Shown: positions 41,823-51,082 of the stretch, one piece after another
Layout: each line of letters starts with the position of its first letter
How positions within the stretch are numbered: position 1 is the stretch's first letter
Assembly (NCBI GenBank): GCA_028278125.1
Contig: JANQEY010000313.1
Coordinates: 1-51,646 of the forward strand
Direction of reading: 5' to 3'
DNA: 51,646 nucleotides
DNA from: a bacterium
GTDB taxonomy: Bacteria; Electryoneota; Electryoneia; Electryoneales; Electryoneaceae
Notes under the pieces: model-generated
Databases searched by the model: none
What the model saw: only the letters and a program-made list of their open reading frames with translations
Told to the model about the DNA's origin: nothing
Translations under genes and position numbers: made by a program

Positions 41823-42683
41823 TCAAGGCAAACCCTTTTTCAATATGCGTGAAAACTCACGATGTTCCAGGGATAATCTTTCATCTCTCAGTAGCGGGCT
41901 ATATAATCTCTCAAATCGAACAAGTTCCGGATCATATTCAGCGTACAACATTGCCTCTTTGTTCAATTCTGCCTGGACAGAACTTGCACCACCAGGCTGA
42001 ACGACTTCAGAGCCACCCCAGAAATGGACTCCATCCTGGAATCCCGCAAGGTTAGCCTGGATAACATACGCGCTTGCAGCCTTAGCGGCTGAACGGTTGA
42101 AGATTCTCCACACCCGGGTATTGTTACTGACTTCGCCGTCTCCAATACCACGTGTGGGACTGGCTGTGCTGGCGAATATAGCCTCTGCGCCGTCATAAGC
42201 AAGAAGTAGTGCTGTCATGGGATGCCACATATCGTTGCAGACAAGTACGCCGAAACGTCCCAGGTTTGTATCAAATGCGCGAATTTTATCACCCTCTGCA
42301 AAAAACCGCTTCTCCTCGAACATCCCATAATTTGGCAGGTAGACTTTCCTGTGACGATGAATAAGCTCACCGTTTTCGTAAACAAATGCGGAATTATAAA
42401 ACCGATGGTCGGATGATTCTTCGACCAGGGTAATTATCAGGATCATGTCCTTTGAGGCTTTTTTAAACGGTTCGAGGAATGGATCATTCTCCATGAGGGC
42501 TACTTCATAGGCAGCGTCTCGCAACAGGTACCCTGTAAGAGCAAGCTCACCGGTTGTAAATAACTTTGCCCCCTCACGTCTCGCTTCATCAATCCGGGTA
42601 AGAAGGACATCACGGTTATATTTTAAATCCGCAATCCGGGGATTTGTCTGGGCTACAGCTAGAGTAAAAGGTGATTGTTTCAT
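41823..42683 (-). CDS. Carbon-nitrogen hydrolase (nitrilase superfamily)
   Basis: 286 residues. The catalytic triad of the superfamily is present: Glu46 in TTGELALTGYLL, Lys113 in RHRKVYLPNYGMFEE, and Cys149 in VLVCNDMWHP. The Y-G-x-F-E-E-x-R-F-F run after the lysine matches amidases and the glutaminase domain of NAD synthetase. The protein has no C-terminal synthetase domain, so it is a free amidase-like enzyme. The substrate is unknown, an amide or a carbamoyl compound being likely. It is the first gene of a minus-strand group with the TolB-like gene 70 bp downstream. The divergent CheX-like gene lies 251 bp away. Confidence 0.9.
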   Translation of the reverse strand: MKQSPFTLAVAQTNPRIADLKYNRDVLLTRIDEARREGAKLFTTGELALTGYLLRDAAYEVALMENDPFLEPFKKASKDMILIITLVEESSDHRFYNSAFVYENGELIHRHRKVYLPNYGMFEEKRFFAEGDKIRAFDTNLGRFGVLVCNDMWHPMTALLLAYDGAEAIFASTASPTRGIGDGEVSNNTRVWRIFNRSAAKAASAYVIQANLAGFQDGVHFWGGSEVVQPGGASSVQAELNKEAMLYAEYDPELVRFERLYSPLLRDERLSLEHREFSRILKKGLP

Positions 42684-42934
42684 TAAATGCCTGCAAACTT
42701 ATTGTTCAATAATAAGTTTGAAATATAAAGAATCAATTGAGCTCCGTACATACCGATTAAAATTATATTTCTCTACCATTTTCTATCGATTAACATTCCG
42801 ACACATAGACAGGAATCAGCTCTCACTTTTTACCAAGTTGAGATAAAACAGTTGATTTGTAATATGTTTATTTGATTAAATTCTGCCGATAATACTATTG
42901 AAATTCCAGTATTGGATTGTACCCCGGAGATTAT

Positions 42935-43402
42935 ATGAGCCTGGTGGTGGCAAAACCGTTTGTAAACGCTGTTAAATCGACCATGGAAATGATGGTCGGA
43001 CTTGAAGCTATTCCCAAACGTTCATACATGAAAGAAGAACCTACTCCAGGTGAGGTTTCGGGAGTAATAGGCCTTGCAGGCAGGAAAGTTCTTGGTTCAC
43101 TCGCGTTAAAATTCCCACAGGACCTGCTGGTGAAAGTTTTCCAGAGCATGACTGGGGAGGATGTTCCTGAACCCACGCAGCCTGTATACGATACTGTTGC
43201 TGAGCTGGCGAATATTGTAGCCGGAAGCGCGAAAACCACATATTCCGAACTTGGAATTCATTTTAATATCGCCATACCTTACGTTGCGATTGGGAAAGAT
43301 CACCAGATAAGCTATGGACCTGACGAAGAGGTTGTAGTTGTTCCATGCGGTATTGATGGTGAGACTTTCTACCTGGAAATAATGATGAAGAAGGTAGGTT
43401 AA
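42935..43402 (+). CDS. CheX-like chemotaxis phosphatase family protein
   Basis: 155 residues from ATG 42935, with CGGAGA as ribosome site; the in-frame TTG at 42917 lies before that site and is rejected. It fits CheX: an N-terminal VVAKPFVNAVKSTMEMM, GEVSGVIGLAGRKVLGSLALKF, and the helix AELANIVAGSAKTTYSEL with the E-x-x-N motif whose Glu and Asn carry CheY-P dephosphorylation in CheC/CheX/FliY. The C-terminus is VVVPCGIDGETFYLEIMM. No chemotaxis or flagellar gene lies in the window, so it is an orphan that may act on another response regulator. It has its own terminator. Confidence 0.87.
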   Translation: MSLVVAKPFVNAVKSTMEMMVGLEAIPKRSYMKEEPTPGEVSGVIGLAGRKVLGSLALKFPQDLLVKVFQSMTGEDVPEPTQPVYDTVAELANIVAGSAKTTYSELGIHFNIAIPYVAIGKDHQISYGPDEEVVVVPCGIDGETFYLEIMMKKVG

Positions 43403-43698
43403 CCGAATAATTAATTGTGAAATTTTACGATATAGCCCGGGTGACTTCTGATCCGGGCATTTTACTTGTCCTGAATGTCCAAATATTCTATTTCTCATTG
43501 ATAATTTGCTTTCAAACCTCTCTGGCAAATCTTCGGCTACTTGCGTACATTGGCGAATCCAAGATTATGTTCATATGGAAGATGAGTGGTGCCGGGGATT
43601 AAAACATGTCAGATGTTCACTCCACGTATTATCTCCTTCAATACTGAACAGCAGCATTAAATTGACGGTTAAGAAAGATAAAGGACAGGAGGTATCTC
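43403..43698. other. Intergenic region
   Basis: 296 bp hold the terminator of the CheX-like gene near the left end and the ribosome site of the transporter gene at the right end. Nothing else was recognised; the short reading frames here have no ribosome sites. Confidence 0.45.
43435..43463 (+). terminator. Probable terminator of the CheX-like gene
   Basis: GCCCGG (43435-43440) and CCGGGC (43453-43458) pair, with one extra G-T pair at the inner end, over an 11-base loop. ATTTTACTT follows, about 30 bp after the stop. Confidence 0.65.
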
Positions 43699-45183
43699 TT
43701 GGCGGGTAAAGTTTCAGTTCTAAGACAGATTCGAGGATTGGCACCAAATTTCTGGTACGCCAACTGGATGGAAGCAAATGAACGTTTAGCGTTCTTCGGG
43801 GTGAGAGCCATCCTGCCACTTTACATGGTTGCCGCGGTAGCCGATAACGGACTCGGCTTAACCTATACACAAAAAGGCCTGATTTATTCAATCTGGGCGC
43901 TGATCCAGTGCCTGGTTCCGATGATTTCCGGAGGTTTTACTGACCAGTACGGGTATAAAAAAAGCCTGTATGTAGCATACACGATTAATTTCTTCGGATA
44001 CCTGACATTCGCCTTCGCCAGCGGTTTCTGGATGGCGCTGGCGGCTTCATGCCTTGTGGGACTAGGAACAGCGATATTTAAACCACCCGTACAGGGTACA
44101 ATCGCTAAAGCATCCACCGAGGAGAACAGTTCCATTGCCTGGGGCTTCTTCTATTGGATGGTAAATGTCGGTGGTTTTGCCGCACCGTTCCTTGCCGCGA
44201 TTCTCCGTGGTGAAACAAATTGGCAACTGGTATTCTATTGCGCTGCCGGAGTGACAGCATTCAACTTTATCCCAACAATATTCTTCTACAAGGAACCTGA
44301 AAAGTCTCCCGATGCACAACCTAAAACTATCGGGCAGACTTTTGTAGAAACTATTACAACACTTAAAGATTTAAATTTCCTGATATTCCTGGCAATCTTC
44401 AGTGGTTTCTGGTTTATGTTCATGCAGCTCTGGGACCTCCTTCCGAACTTCATCGACGAATGGGTCTTCTCAAGGGATATAGCACCTGCATTCACCAAGA
44501 TCTTCGGCTGGCTTGGTAGTGTCGTCCTGGAGAACGGTAACGTTAAACCGGAAATGATGATCAACATTGACGCTTTCGCGATCATCCTGCTGATGCTGCC
44601 AATAGCCTGGTTGACCGGTAAATTCCACCCGATGGTCGCACTAATCGGCGGAATGATTATCTCGGTAGTGGCTTTTGTTGCTGCCGGTTCAACAAATGTT
44701 GGTCTTTATGTAGCCCTGTTCATCTTCCTGTTTGCAATCGGGGAAATGTGGTGCAGCCCGAAATTCTCAGAGTATATCGGCTTAACCGCACCACCGGATA
44801 AGAAGGCACTCTACATGGGATATTCAAATATTCCCTTCGCAGTAGGCTGGGGTGTCGGTAACGCTATTTCTGGTGTTCTTTATGACAAGATGGGAAGCAA
44901 AATTGTCTTCGCTCGACAATACCTGGTAGAAAAGATCGGGATGTCTTCTGCCGACGTTGAAGCGATCCCACAGGAACAGGTGATGGAGAAAATGGCAGCC
45001 ATGATGAATAATGGTGCCGGTGCGACTGTTGACGATGCCACACGTTTACTATGGCAGATGCACGATCCCTGGAAAGTCTGGGTGATCCTGGGTTGTATCG
45101 GTCTGACTTCCACGCTGGCAATGGTTATATTCTATTTTAAAACTAAACATCGTCCGTTGACATCTAACGGCGCAACTGTATAG
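43699..45183 (+). CDS. MFS transporter of the POT (proton-dependent oligopeptide) type
   Basis: 494 residues, starting with TTG at 43699. The choice is supported by AGGAGG at 43687-43692, six bases upstream. There are about 12-14 membrane helices. The N-terminal segment NFWYANWMEANERLAFFGVRAILPLYM, the loop GGFTDQYGYKKSLY (MFS motif D-x-x-G-x-K/R) and FFYWMVNVGGFAAPFL (the POT N-x-G-x-x-x-x-P signature) support a proton-coupled peptide transporter. The E-x-x-E-R motif on helix 1 appears in reduced form (EANER). The substrate is unproven; di- or tripeptides are likely from the family. It lies 296 bp after the CheX-like gene and has its own terminator, so it is monocistronic. Confidence 0.85.
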   Translation: MAGKVSVLRQIRGLAPNFWYANWMEANERLAFFGVRAILPLYMVAAVADNGLGLTYTQKGLIYSIWALIQCLVPMISGGFTDQYGYKKSLYVAYTINFFGYLTFAFASGFWMALAASCLVGLGTAIFKPPVQGTIAKASTEENSSIAWGFFYWMVNVGGFAAPFLAAILRGETNWQLVFYCAAGVTAFNFIPTIFFYKEPEKSPDAQPKTIGQTFVETITTLKDLNFLIFLAIFSGFWFMFMQLWDLLPNFIDEWVFSRDIAPAFTKIFGWLGSVVLENGNVKPEMMINIDAFAIILLMLPIAWLTGKFHPMVALIGGMIISVVAFVAAGSTNVGLYVALFIFLFAIGEMWCSPKFSEYIGLTAPPDKKALYMGYSNIPFAVGWGVGNAISGVLYDKMGSKIVFARQYLVEKIGMSSADVEAIPQEQVMEKMAAMMNNGAGATVDDATRLLWQMHDPWKVWVILGCIGLTSTLAMVIFYFKTKHRPLTSNGATV

Positions 45184-45207
45184 TAACTGATTTCAGAATA
45201 TACTAAT

Positions 45208-45240
45208 GGTGATCCCTGCTCTACAGGGATCACCTTATTT
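45208..45240 (+). terminator. Rho-independent terminator of the transporter gene
   Basis: GGTGATCCCTG / CAGGGATCACC form a perfect 11-bp stem with a 5-base loop, followed by TTATTTT. It lies 25 bp past the stop and covers what would otherwise be the first codons of an extended tsaB reading frame. Confidence 0.9.
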
Positions 45241-45253
45241 TAACGGTACTTCC

Positions 45254-45922
45254 ATGAGATTGTTAGCTCTTGATACTTCATCAAACATTACCCGATGGGT
45301 GGGTATTGAAGACAGGAATGTTGTCGAGCCCGTCGAGGAAGAGGAAGGGCATAAGCATGATTCCCGTTTAGCTATAGGTGTAAAAGATTGGCTGAAAAGG
45401 AATTCATGGGATAAGATGGATGCGATTGCTATTGTAAACGGACCAGGTGGATATACCGGTTTAAGGGTAGGTGTTGCATTTACAAGTGCCCTGGCAGCCA
45501 GCAGGGATATTCCGATTGTCCCGGTATCCACATATGAGTTTATCGCCGCACGTGCCCCCGGATATAATGTCCTGGCAATGGTACAGTTGCGCAAAGGAGT
45601 TGTCAGGGCGAGATTGATGCAGGGAAACGACCTTCCTGTAGCCCTGGATGAACCTGAAGAGATAATTGTTGAATGCGAGTTCCCCGAATTTAATACACCC
45701 GTTTTGCCGCTTGGTGATGGTTACAACAAATACAATGAACAGATTGACAAAAAGCTTAAGAATATCGAAACAATTGAACCTGGATTTGTCAGATCTGAGA
45801 TTGAAGGACTAGCTGTAGTTGCCTGGCAATTATTCATGTCTGGGAGAAAAATTTCGTCGTTGGATATCAACGTGGAGTACGGAGCAGAATTTCAACCTAC
45901 ACCACGAAAAACGAAGAATTGA
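45254..45922 (+). CDS. tsaB: tRNA threonylcarbamoyladenosine synthesis protein TsaB
   Basis: 222 residues from ATG 45254 (MRLLALDTSSNITRWVG). The longer frame from 45206 would start inside the terminator hairpin and is rejected. TsaB is an inactive ASKHA-fold paralog of TsaD that holds TsaD and TsaE in the complex adding threonylcarbamoyl to A37 of ANN-decoding tRNAs. Motifs are LLALDTSS at the N-terminus, the family hallmark VNGPGGYTGLRVGVAFTSALA near 76, and VPVSTYEF. The C-terminal part is more diverged, as usual. Its distance to the diadenylate cyclase gene is 75 bp on the same strand. Confidence 0.9.
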   Translation: MRLLALDTSSNITRWVGIEDRNVVEPVEEEEGHKHDSRLAIGVKDWLKRNSWDKMDAIAIVNGPGGYTGLRVGVAFTSALAASRDIPIVPVSTYEFIAARAPGYNVLAMVQLRKGVVRARLMQGNDLPVALDEPEEIIVECEFPEFNTPVLPLGDGYNKYNEQIDKKLKNIETIEPGFVRSEIEGLAVVAWQLFMSGRKISSLDINVEYGAEFQPTPRKTKN

Positions 45923-45997
45923 CACAAAATTTTGTTATACCTTAATATTTTATCTTATATTCCAGTAAAATCGGGACGCAAAAGGACTTAAAGGCGA

Positions 45998-46816
45998 ATG
46001 GAATTATTCCGGATAGGATTTTTCTCTTTTACTCTTGTTGATGTCATAGACATCATCCTGGTCACTTTCGTGTTCTATAAGCTCTATGATATTATGCGAG
46101 GTACCCGTGCCTCGCAGATGTTTGCCGGCCTGATTTTTATCCTCATTGTCAGCCTGCTTGTTGGTGCCGTCGGATTGCGCGGGATGAGCTGGTTGATTGA
46201 CTCAATCGCGCAAGTATGGGTTATCGCTTTTGTCATCCTTTTCCAGCCTGAACTACGGAGACTGCTGATTCAACTTGGCCAGGGAAGATTAGTACGAAGA
46301 ATATTCCGGGTTAAAACTACTCGAATCATTGATCACATCTGTAAATCCGCGGTGGATCTGTCCCAGAAAAGATATGGGGGATTGATTGTCCTCCAGCGTG
46401 ATATGGGAATGAGAGCTGTTATAGAGAGCGGGATAAAAATGCAGGCGGAAGCTACAGCGGAACTGATTGTGAGTATCTTTTTCCCCAGGACACCACTTCA
46501 TGATGGCGCAATGGTTATCAACGGCAACATTGTGGAAGCAGCCCGTTGCATTCTGCCATTAACCCAGAATCCCAATATTGATCCCTCTCTCGGCACCCGT
46601 CACCGTGCTGCTCTCGGCGTCACTGAAGAATCCGACTGCGCGGTTGTTGTTGTCAGTGAAGAGACCGGGCAGATCTCGCTTGCTTACCGTGGTGAATTTG
46701 TTGACAGGGGGATGGATGGCGAACAACTTAGACTGGCGTTGGAGCAGATATTCGAACGAGTCAGAGGTCTTGAGAAAGAGATGCACCACGAGTTCACTAA
46801 ACCGGTAGCAAACTAA
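45998..46816 (+). CDS. cdaA: Diadenylate cyclase (CdaA/DacA type)
   Basis: 272 residues. Three hydrophobic segments in the first 85 residues (FSFTLVDVIDIILVTFVFYKLYDIM, AGLIFILIVSLLVGAVGL and VWVIAFVILFQPELRRLLI) are the CdaA membrane anchor. The DAC domain follows, with PLHDGAMVINGN and GTRHRAALGVTEESDC. These are the DGA and RHR motifs that bind ATP and metal. Two ATP are condensed to c-di-AMP on the cytoplasmic side. The QPELRRLL juncture to the catalytic domain is typical. No c-di-AMP phosphodiesterase was recognised in the window. It follows tsaB and precedes the AP-superfamily gene by 16 bp, so co-transcription with it is likely. Confidence 0.96.
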   Translation: MELFRIGFFSFTLVDVIDIILVTFVFYKLYDIMRGTRASQMFAGLIFILIVSLLVGAVGLRGMSWLIDSIAQVWVIAFVILFQPELRRLLIQLGQGRLVRRIFRVKTTRIIDHICKSAVDLSQKRYGGLIVLQRDMGMRAVIESGIKMQAEATAELIVSIFFPRTPLHDGAMVINGNIVEAARCILPLTQNPNIDPSLGTRHRAALGVTEESDCAVVVVSEETGQISLAYRGEFVDRGMDGEQLRLALEQIFERVRGLEKEMHHEFTKPVAN

Positions 46817-46832
46817 TTCGAATTATTTCCCT

Positions 46833-48524
46833 ATGGCTGATTCCAATAAAAACAAACCAAAAGTACTTTTCGTGGGAATTGATGCCGCCGATCCGGATTA
46901 TCTCGACAAGAGATTTTCCGAGGGTGCTCTGCCGAACCTGGCGTCATTCAAAGAAAAAGGATGCTGGGGAAGAATGAGATCGACCTTCCCTGTTCTTTCC
47001 AGCGCGGCATGGTCAACCATCTCAACCGGACTTCCACCTGAGAAACATGGCATCTATGAATTCACAAGGCGAAAAGCCGGAACCTGGCAGGATGAGATTA
47101 TCCTCGGAGGCTTAAAACAGGGTGAAGATGTCTGGCAGATAGCAGCACGAAATGGGCTTCGTACTGTGTCTATCAATATGCCAATGACTTATCCACCCCA
47201 GGGTATCCCAGATGGTGTTGTTGTTTCAGGAATGGATACTCCCGGCGAAGGTGTAGATTTTATTACTCCAAAAGAGGAAAAAAAGCCATTCCTGGCGAAG
47301 ATTCCAGGTTACCGGATTGAACAGACAGCAGCACAGTTCGACACAATTGACCAGTTTATAGAAGCCACATCAACCCAAATGGAGAACAGGCAGAAAGCCG
47401 CGCTCTACCTGTTCAAAAGGTTCCGTCCTGACCTGGCGATTGTCATTTTTACTGCCCTCGACCGGATACTCCACGCTCTCTGGAAGTATGTCGATCCGGA
47501 TCATCCCGCGTTCAAACGACCGGAAGCTGAATCCTGGAGGAAACAGATAGATAAACTCTATGACCAGGTGGACACCTATCTTGGAGAATTAATCGAATGG
47601 GCCGGTGAAAATTCGACGACTATAATCTGCAGCGATCATGGCGGGGCAGCTGTTCACGGGATTTTTTATCTCAACAGGTGGCTGATCAGGGAAGGATATC
47701 TTTCGGTTTCAGGCGGTGGAAATTCAGGTGTCCTGAGAGTGATTTCCGGGATGCAGAAATGGGTAAAACTTCATGTCCCCCGAGGGATAAAAAATGTCTT
47801 TAATCGCATATTCCCGAACCTCTATGAAAATGTGGAAACAAAACGTGGTTTATCACGAATTATTCCTGCGAAAACAAAACTATATGCCTGGCGAAAGACT
47901 GATGTTATCCGCGTTAACCTGGCCGGTAGAGAACCGGGAGGAATTGTTGAGCCGGGCGATCAATTCAATTCCCTGCTTGATGAGGTTAAATCAAAGCTGG
48001 AAAATGTTGTCGATCCGAGGACCGGTCATACGCCGATAAAAAAAGTCTGGACACGGTTCGAGGTATATCCTGATGCTGACGATCTCGAAGACTGCCCTGA
48101 CCTTGTAATCGAGTGGAACGATAAGCTTTATGCCGTTGATACGACATTTGACAATCCCGGTGGAACATTGTTTGAAAGCGAAGAAAAACCGGGCAAACCA
48201 TGGAGGGAAGAGATCAACGGCAACCACGCTCCCTATGGAATATTCGGTGCGAAAGGTAGGGGAGTATTGGAAGGTAAGATGCTGGGCGATGTTGACATAA
48301 AATCGGTGACGCCGGCAATTCTCCATGCACTGAATATAGCCAAACCGTCTTCCCTACCTGCAAATCCGCCGGGTGGTGTATTTGATAACCTTGGTGGTGG
48401 AGAGATGAAAGCGGAAACAGATCAATCCGAGCAATCTCCAGGAACCCAGGCAGCGGATGAAGTATATACCGATGAAGAACGTGAAATTATAGAAAAACGC
48501 CTCAGGGACCTTGGATACATGTAA
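46833..48524 (+). CDS. Alkaline-phosphatase-superfamily phosphohydrolase/phosphodiesterase
   Basis: 563 residues, no signal peptide. The metal site is recognisable: Asp17 in LFVGIDAADPDYLD, the nucleophile position Ser56 in TFPVLSSAAWSTISTG (most relatives have Thr; Ser occurs in some), TALDRILHALWKYVDPDHP, and SDHGGAAVHG, with His in EINGNHAPYGIFGAKGRG. This places it in the type I phosphodiesterase/nucleotide pyrophosphatase-like group (COG3379-type), whose substrates are mostly unknown. The C-terminus carries about 60 residues of acidic, Glu/Gln-rich linker ending in an EREIIEKRLRDLGYM helix. It follows the diadenylate cyclase gene by 16 bp and precedes the YfhO gene by 33 bp. Confidence 0.88.
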   Translation: MADSNKNKPKVLFVGIDAADPDYLDKRFSEGALPNLASFKEKGCWGRMRSTFPVLSSAAWSTISTGLPPEKHGIYEFTRRKAGTWQDEIILGGLKQGEDVWQIAARNGLRTVSINMPMTYPPQGIPDGVVVSGMDTPGEGVDFITPKEEKKPFLAKIPGYRIEQTAAQFDTIDQFIEATSTQMENRQKAALYLFKRFRPDLAIVIFTALDRILHALWKYVDPDHPAFKRPEAESWRKQIDKLYDQVDTYLGELIEWAGENSTTIICSDHGGAAVHGIFYLNRWLIREGYLSVSGGGNSGVLRVISGMQKWVKLHVPRGIKNVFNRIFPNLYENVETKRGLSRIIPAKTKLYAWRKTDVIRVNLAGREPGGIVEPGDQFNSLLDEVKSKLENVVDPRTGHTPIKKVWTRFEVYPDADDLEDCPDLVIEWNDKLYAVDTTFDNPGGTLFESEEKPGKPWREEINGNHAPYGIFGAKGRGVLEGKMLGDVDIKSVTPAILHALNIAKPSSLPANPPGGVFDNLGGGEMKAETDQSEQSPGTQAADEVYTDEEREIIEKRLRDLGYM

Positions 48525-48557
48525 CCCAAACATTAATTCCAACTACGATACCTTATT

Positions 48558-51065
48558 ATGCCAAAACAAAAAAGTAAACCCGCACCAAAACCGGATCCAA
48601 AACCCCTACTCTCACTGGGTACTTTGCCCCCGCGATGGCAATGGTTGACCGATAACAGGTTTTTAGTATCATTAGGTCTCTATATAATCTTGCTCTACCT
48701 GTTTCGTGAAAATGTATTCAATGGAATGGGGCCACGCGTTACACCCGATCGTGCCGCGTCAATGAGTCTGAAACTTATAGCAACCCAGTGGTTGAGCAAC
48801 GGAATATTTCCTTTCTGGAATCCCTACTTCTATTGCGGCATGCCGATGTTTGAATCTTTCCAGTCGAGCTGGTTGTTTTATCCATTTCACTGGATATTTG
48901 AAGGTCTATTTCGGCATCCGGATTATCCCGGATTTTATAATGGCGGACTGGGAAACATTTTACTTTTTGGTGCCCCGCCACATGTTCGAACTGTAACCCT
49001 GCATTACCTCCTGGGCGCGATCGGAACTGCTTTCCTGGTCAGACATCTTGGTGGAAAAGGCTGGGCGATGTTCGCAGCGGGATTGCTTTTTTTGTTAAGT
49101 CCGCAACTCGTTGTGCTCGGAGATGTTGGACATGGATCGAAGCTGTACGCGATGTGCTGGATCCCGTGGGTATTGCTTGCTCTCGACAGAGCTTTTGAAT
49201 GGCCTAATACCGGCAGGATAGCGACCCTCGCAGCCGCATTTGCCATGATTATGACCACTCAACATATACAGGTTGCCTACTACGCTTATATGCTGGCTGG
49301 TCTATGGTGGATTGTCCGGCAGGGTATCAATGTTTATGATCGAAATTTTAAACAAATCCCCAGGGATACAGGTGTTTTTGCAATCGGAGGTTTTGTTGGT
49401 GTACTTGCGACATCATTGATTTACCTGAATACACTTACTTATTCACAAGACACAATCCGTGGGGCTGAAGGGGTTACCTGGGAATACGCAACAAACTGGT
49501 CATTCCATCCCAAGGAATCACTCAGTATGTTTATCCCTGACTTTTTCGGTTTTGGAGGTCAGACCTACTGGGGATACCTCCCGTTCACTGACATGCCAAT
49601 GTACTGGGGAATTCCTGCCCTGGTTCTTGCCGTGATTGCCTTGATAACAGTAAAGAGCTGGAAAGTGCGTACATTATTTGCCGCAGGTTTCCTGGCCTGG
49701 ATTGCCAGTTTTGGTAAATTCAGCCCGATTCTTTATAAACCCTTTTACGATTTTCTTCCTTTTTTCAACAAATTCCGCGTTCCAATGATGATCCATATAA
49801 TTGTTCTGCTTGGAGCTATTGTACTTGCTGGAATTGGTTTGCAGAAAATTCTGGATATTCGAAAGGAAGATGATAAAACCTGGAAAAAATGGAGTAAAAT
49901 CCTCAATATCCTTTTTATTATTTCAGGTGCGCTCCTTGTGCTGGTATTCCTGCTTAAAGGTACAATTTCACTCAATGTCGCCGACTGGGTCACAGAAATA
50001 AAACCTGCAATTGCTTCAGCGTCCGGAATGCTTGCGGAGAGGGCTGCGGATAGCGTTGTACGTTCGATGCTGTTAATCTTCATCACGATAATTGTGCTAC
50101 GACTCTCAATAGTAAAAAATGTTCCCGTGGTTCTGCCGGGACTGATAATTTCTGTCCTTATTCTTGTGGATTTAACGCCTTTGGCTGAGCGACTGATCCA
50201 TTCTGCCCCGGTAAGCACCATCGGCAGGTATTTCCGCGGTGACGATGCGACAAAGTTCCTTAAGGACGCGCCACGGGGAAGATTACTCCCGATTGACACG
50301 CACCGTCCAACAAATACATGGGCAACCTTTGGCCTGGAATTGCAGGGCGGTTATACAGGTTCCAAACCGGCCTACTATGGTTACCTGCAGGAGAAAAACG
50401 CACTGACCTATGGAAACATTCTTGCGGTAACAGATGTCAAGTACGTTCATTCAACTAAACCTGTCCAGGGTCTTCAACCACTATACCAGGGTAAAAGTGG
50501 ATTTGTCTATTCGAACCCGGAAGTTCTCCCGAGGGCATACTTGCGTTCATCCTGGGAAACCATCCCGGACATGAAAACAGCTCTCGACAGACTCATGAGC
50601 CAGGGGTTTAATCCGAAGACCGATCTTATCCTGGATCGTGATCCAGCAACAGACCTTGTTAAAACAGATTCCAGCCCAGGGACTGTCAGTATCGAAAGCT
50701 GGAACCCTAACGAAGTTGTCTTAAAAGCAGACTGTAAATTCCCGGCTGTGCTGGTTCTGGGTGATTCATATACCAGCTCCGGTTGGAAAGCGACGGTCAA
50801 TGGTGAAAAAACAGAGATAGTAAGAGCTAACGGGATCTTCAGGGCAATCGCCATCCCAAAAGGTAAATCTGAAATAACATTCACATATCGACCGGCTCAT
50901 TGGACATTGTCATTAATTATCACTTTGGCTGCATGGTTGTTTATTATAGTTCTCTGGCTGATTGAAATAATGGCTTCAAGACGATTGATAGCTGAGGGTT
51001 CTAAAAATAAGAACGTGATAAACCTCGAAACTCCAAAGGCGAGTGGAATACACGACAATAAATAG
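48558..51065 (+). CDS. YfhO-family multi-pass membrane protein
   Basis: 835 residues. A basic Lys/Pro-rich N-terminus of about 25 residues is followed by about 12 membrane helices up to residue 560, then a soluble C-terminal domain (about 570-790) and one last helix near 795-815. Family traits are TQWLSNGIFPFWNPYFYCGMPMFESFQS near 75, DVGHGSKLYAMCWIPWVLLALDRAFE, and the late ALRRV-like LPRAYLRSSWE...VLGDSYTSSGWKATVNG. YfhO proteins belong to the GT-C-like membrane enzymes; Bacillus YfhO is linked to glycosylating lipoteichoic acid. The donor and acceptor here are unknown. It follows the AP-superfamily gene closely and may act with it on a surface polymer, which is inference. Confidence 0.9.
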   Translation: MPKQKSKPAPKPDPKPLLSLGTLPPRWQWLTDNRFLVSLGLYIILLYLFRENVFNGMGPRVTPDRAASMSLKLIATQWLSNGIFPFWNPYFYCGMPMFESFQSSWLFYPFHWIFEGLFRHPDYPGFYNGGLGNILLFGAPPHVRTVTLHYLLGAIGTAFLVRHLGGKGWAMFAAGLLFLLSPQLVVLGDVGHGSKLYAMCWIPWVLLALDRAFEWPNTGRIATLAAAFAMIMTTQHIQVAYYAYMLAGLWWIVRQGINVYDRNFKQIPRDTGVFAIGGFVGVLATSLIYLNTLTYSQDTIRGAEGVTWEYATNWSFHPKESLSMFIPDFFGFGGQTYWGYLPFTDMPMYWGIPALVLAVIALITVKSWKVRTLFAAGFLAWIASFGKFSPILYKPFYDFLPFFNKFRVPMMIHIIVLLGAIVLAGIGLQKILDIRKEDDKTWKKWSKILNILFIISGALLVLVFLLKGTISLNVADWVTEIKPAIASASGMLAERAADSVVRSMLLIFITIIVLRLSIVKNVPVVLPGLIISVLILVDLTPLAERLIHSAPVSTIGRYFRGDDATKFLKDAPRGRLLPIDTHRPTNTWATFGLELQGGYTGSKPAYYGYLQEKNALTYGNILAVTDVKYVHSTKPVQGLQPLYQGKSGFVYSNPEVLPRAYLRSSWETIPDMKTALDRLMSQGFNPKTDLILDRDPATDLVKTDSSPGTVSIESWNPNEVVLKADCKFPAVLVLGDSYTSSGWKATVNGEKTEIVRANGIFRAIAIPKGKSEITFTYRPAHWTLSLIITLAAWLFIIVLWLIEIMASRRLIAEGSKNKNVINLETPKASGIHDNK

Positions 51066-51082
51066 ACCTGGATTCTATTTAA

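Noticed and set aside
45206..45253. Upstream in-frame ATG that would extend tsaB by 16 residues
   Set aside because: The ATG sits at the edge of an 11-bp terminator hairpin belonging to the transporter gene, and the family N-terminus (MRLLALDTSS) begins at 45254.
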